NCBI GenBank assembly: GCA_964455485.1
Contig: CAYVXT010000049.1
Span: 1-24,298 of the forward strand
Direction: 5' to 3'
Origin: CAYVXT01 sp964455485
GTDB taxonomy: Bacteria; Patescibacteriota; Minisyncoccia; Phycocordibacterales; WO2-35-19
Length of the DNA: 24,298 nucleotides
In this document: piece by piece, positions 23,811 through 24,298 of the stretch
Layout of the letters: each line of letters begins with the position of its first letter
How positions within the stretch are numbered: position 1 is the stretch's first letter
Notes under the pieces: model-generated
Database searches by the model: none
Seen by the model: only the letters and a program-made list of their open reading frames with translations
What the model was told of the DNA's origin: nothing
Translations under genes and position numbers: made by a program

Positions 23811-24298
23811 CTCCGATTTTAACCTTCGCACTTCTCAAGGTTTTACCATGAAATGAATAGCCGGGTTGGATGACTTCCAAAATTTTGTGGTCATCTTCTT
23901 GTTTTTCTGTTGGTACCATACCAAGCGCTTCATCGCGAGATGGGTCAAAAGTTTCTCCAAGCGGATAAATCCTTTTTACTCCATTTGCTTCAAGAGCTGA
24001 GAGAAGTTGAGTATAAATATATTCAATGCCTTTGGTCCACTCTTTAGGCAAACTCTCCCAAGAAGCTTTGTTTGCAAAAGCAAGGTCAAAACTATCTAGC
24101 GCAGGCAAGACTTCGTTTATCAAATTTTCGTTGGCATATTTTGCAAACTCTTTTTTATCTTCCTCAGCTCTTCTCTTTATGTTTACACTCTCCGCCCTCT
24201 CTTTTTGCCAACCAGTCAAATACTCTTGAGAGTCTTGCTCAAGTTTTTTTATTCTTTCTCTCAATTTTTTGACTACATCCTTTGAGCTTCCCTCCTCC
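23797..24298 (-). CDS. grpE: Nucleotide exchange factor GrpE (N-terminus beyond window)
   Basis: The frame is open to the window edge, so 166 residues of the C-terminal part are seen (visible start EEGSSKDVVKKLRERIKKLE); a TTG at 24264 is probably internal. GrpE is the cytosolic dimer that releases ADP from DnaK. The long N-terminal coiled coil (LRERIKKLEQDSQEYLTGWQ, then KERAESVNIKRRAEEDKKEF) is followed by NLINEVLPALDSFDLAFA and the beta domain containing LEANGVKRIYPLGETFDPSR, DEALGMVPTE and the terminal GYSFHGKTLRSAKVKIGEV, all standard family elements. dnaK is the next gene on the strand, about 435 bp on, with the plus-strand membrane protein between. The C-terminal residues VRS and the stop lie in a heptamer repeat array. 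Confidence 0.95.
   Translation of the reverse strand, partial: EEGSSKDVVKKLRERIKKLEQDSQEYLTGWQKERAESVNIKRRAEEDKKEFAKYANENLINEVLPALDSFDLAFANKASWESLPKEWTKGIEYIYTQLLSALEANGVKRIYPLGETFDPSRDEALGMVPTEKQEDDHKILEVIQPGYSFHGKTLRSAKVKIGEVRS

Overview
The window reads as a piece of a Patescibacteria/CPR chromosome, most likely Parcubacteria (Paceibacteria, Nomurabacteria-like). This is inferred from AT-rich DNA, tightly packed genes, one giant membrane-anchored surface protein of a style common in that group, an indirect Gln/Asn-tRNA route (gatB), a cytosolic GH15 enzyme beside a P-type ATPase, a MYG1-family protein, and short GC-rich hairpin repeats scattered around a DUF559 gene. TGA is used as a stop (GH15 gene), which argues against the UGA-recoding CPR lineages. 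No rRNA, tRNA or CRISPR array was seen.

Layout. (1) 1-10489, minus strand: two surface genes. One is a ~3,008-residue protein with an N-terminal helix-turn-helix, one transmembrane helix and a repeat-rich exterior that carries an LVIVD-type propeller. Downstream of it is a LamG/FN3 protein cut by the window edge. (2) 10490-11762: two very AT-rich gaps around a small plus-strand MerR/excisionase-like HTH gene, then a plus-strand Y1 (RAYT-like) transposase relative whose HUH histidines are gone. (3) 12386-19368, minus: a compact run GH15 -> Ca-type P-ATPase -> MYG1 -> gatB with 8-bp and 1-bp overlaps and a 17-bp gap. (4) 19381-24298, minus: the chaperone set grpE (partial) -> dnaK -> dnaJ. The three genes are separated by small insertions: a 58-residue plus-strand membrane protein, a DUF559 nuclease gene between inverted palindromes, a broken small plus-strand ORF, and several hairpin or tandem repeats.

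How it works together. The chaperone genes form the DnaK-DnaJ-GrpE folding machine. No CIRCE box is visible. dnaJ has a good sigma70-type promoter and a perfect AU-rich hairpin that contains its start codon, a candidate RNA thermometer. The middle operon mixes alpha-glucan hydrolysis, cation transport, an RNA-nuclease-like protein and translation. The surface genes probably serve attachment to a host cell. The best leads are the palindrome-bounded DUF559 unit, the HTH-membrane-surface fusion with an HTH gene divergent from it, the catalytically dead transposase relative, and the dnaJ start hairpin.
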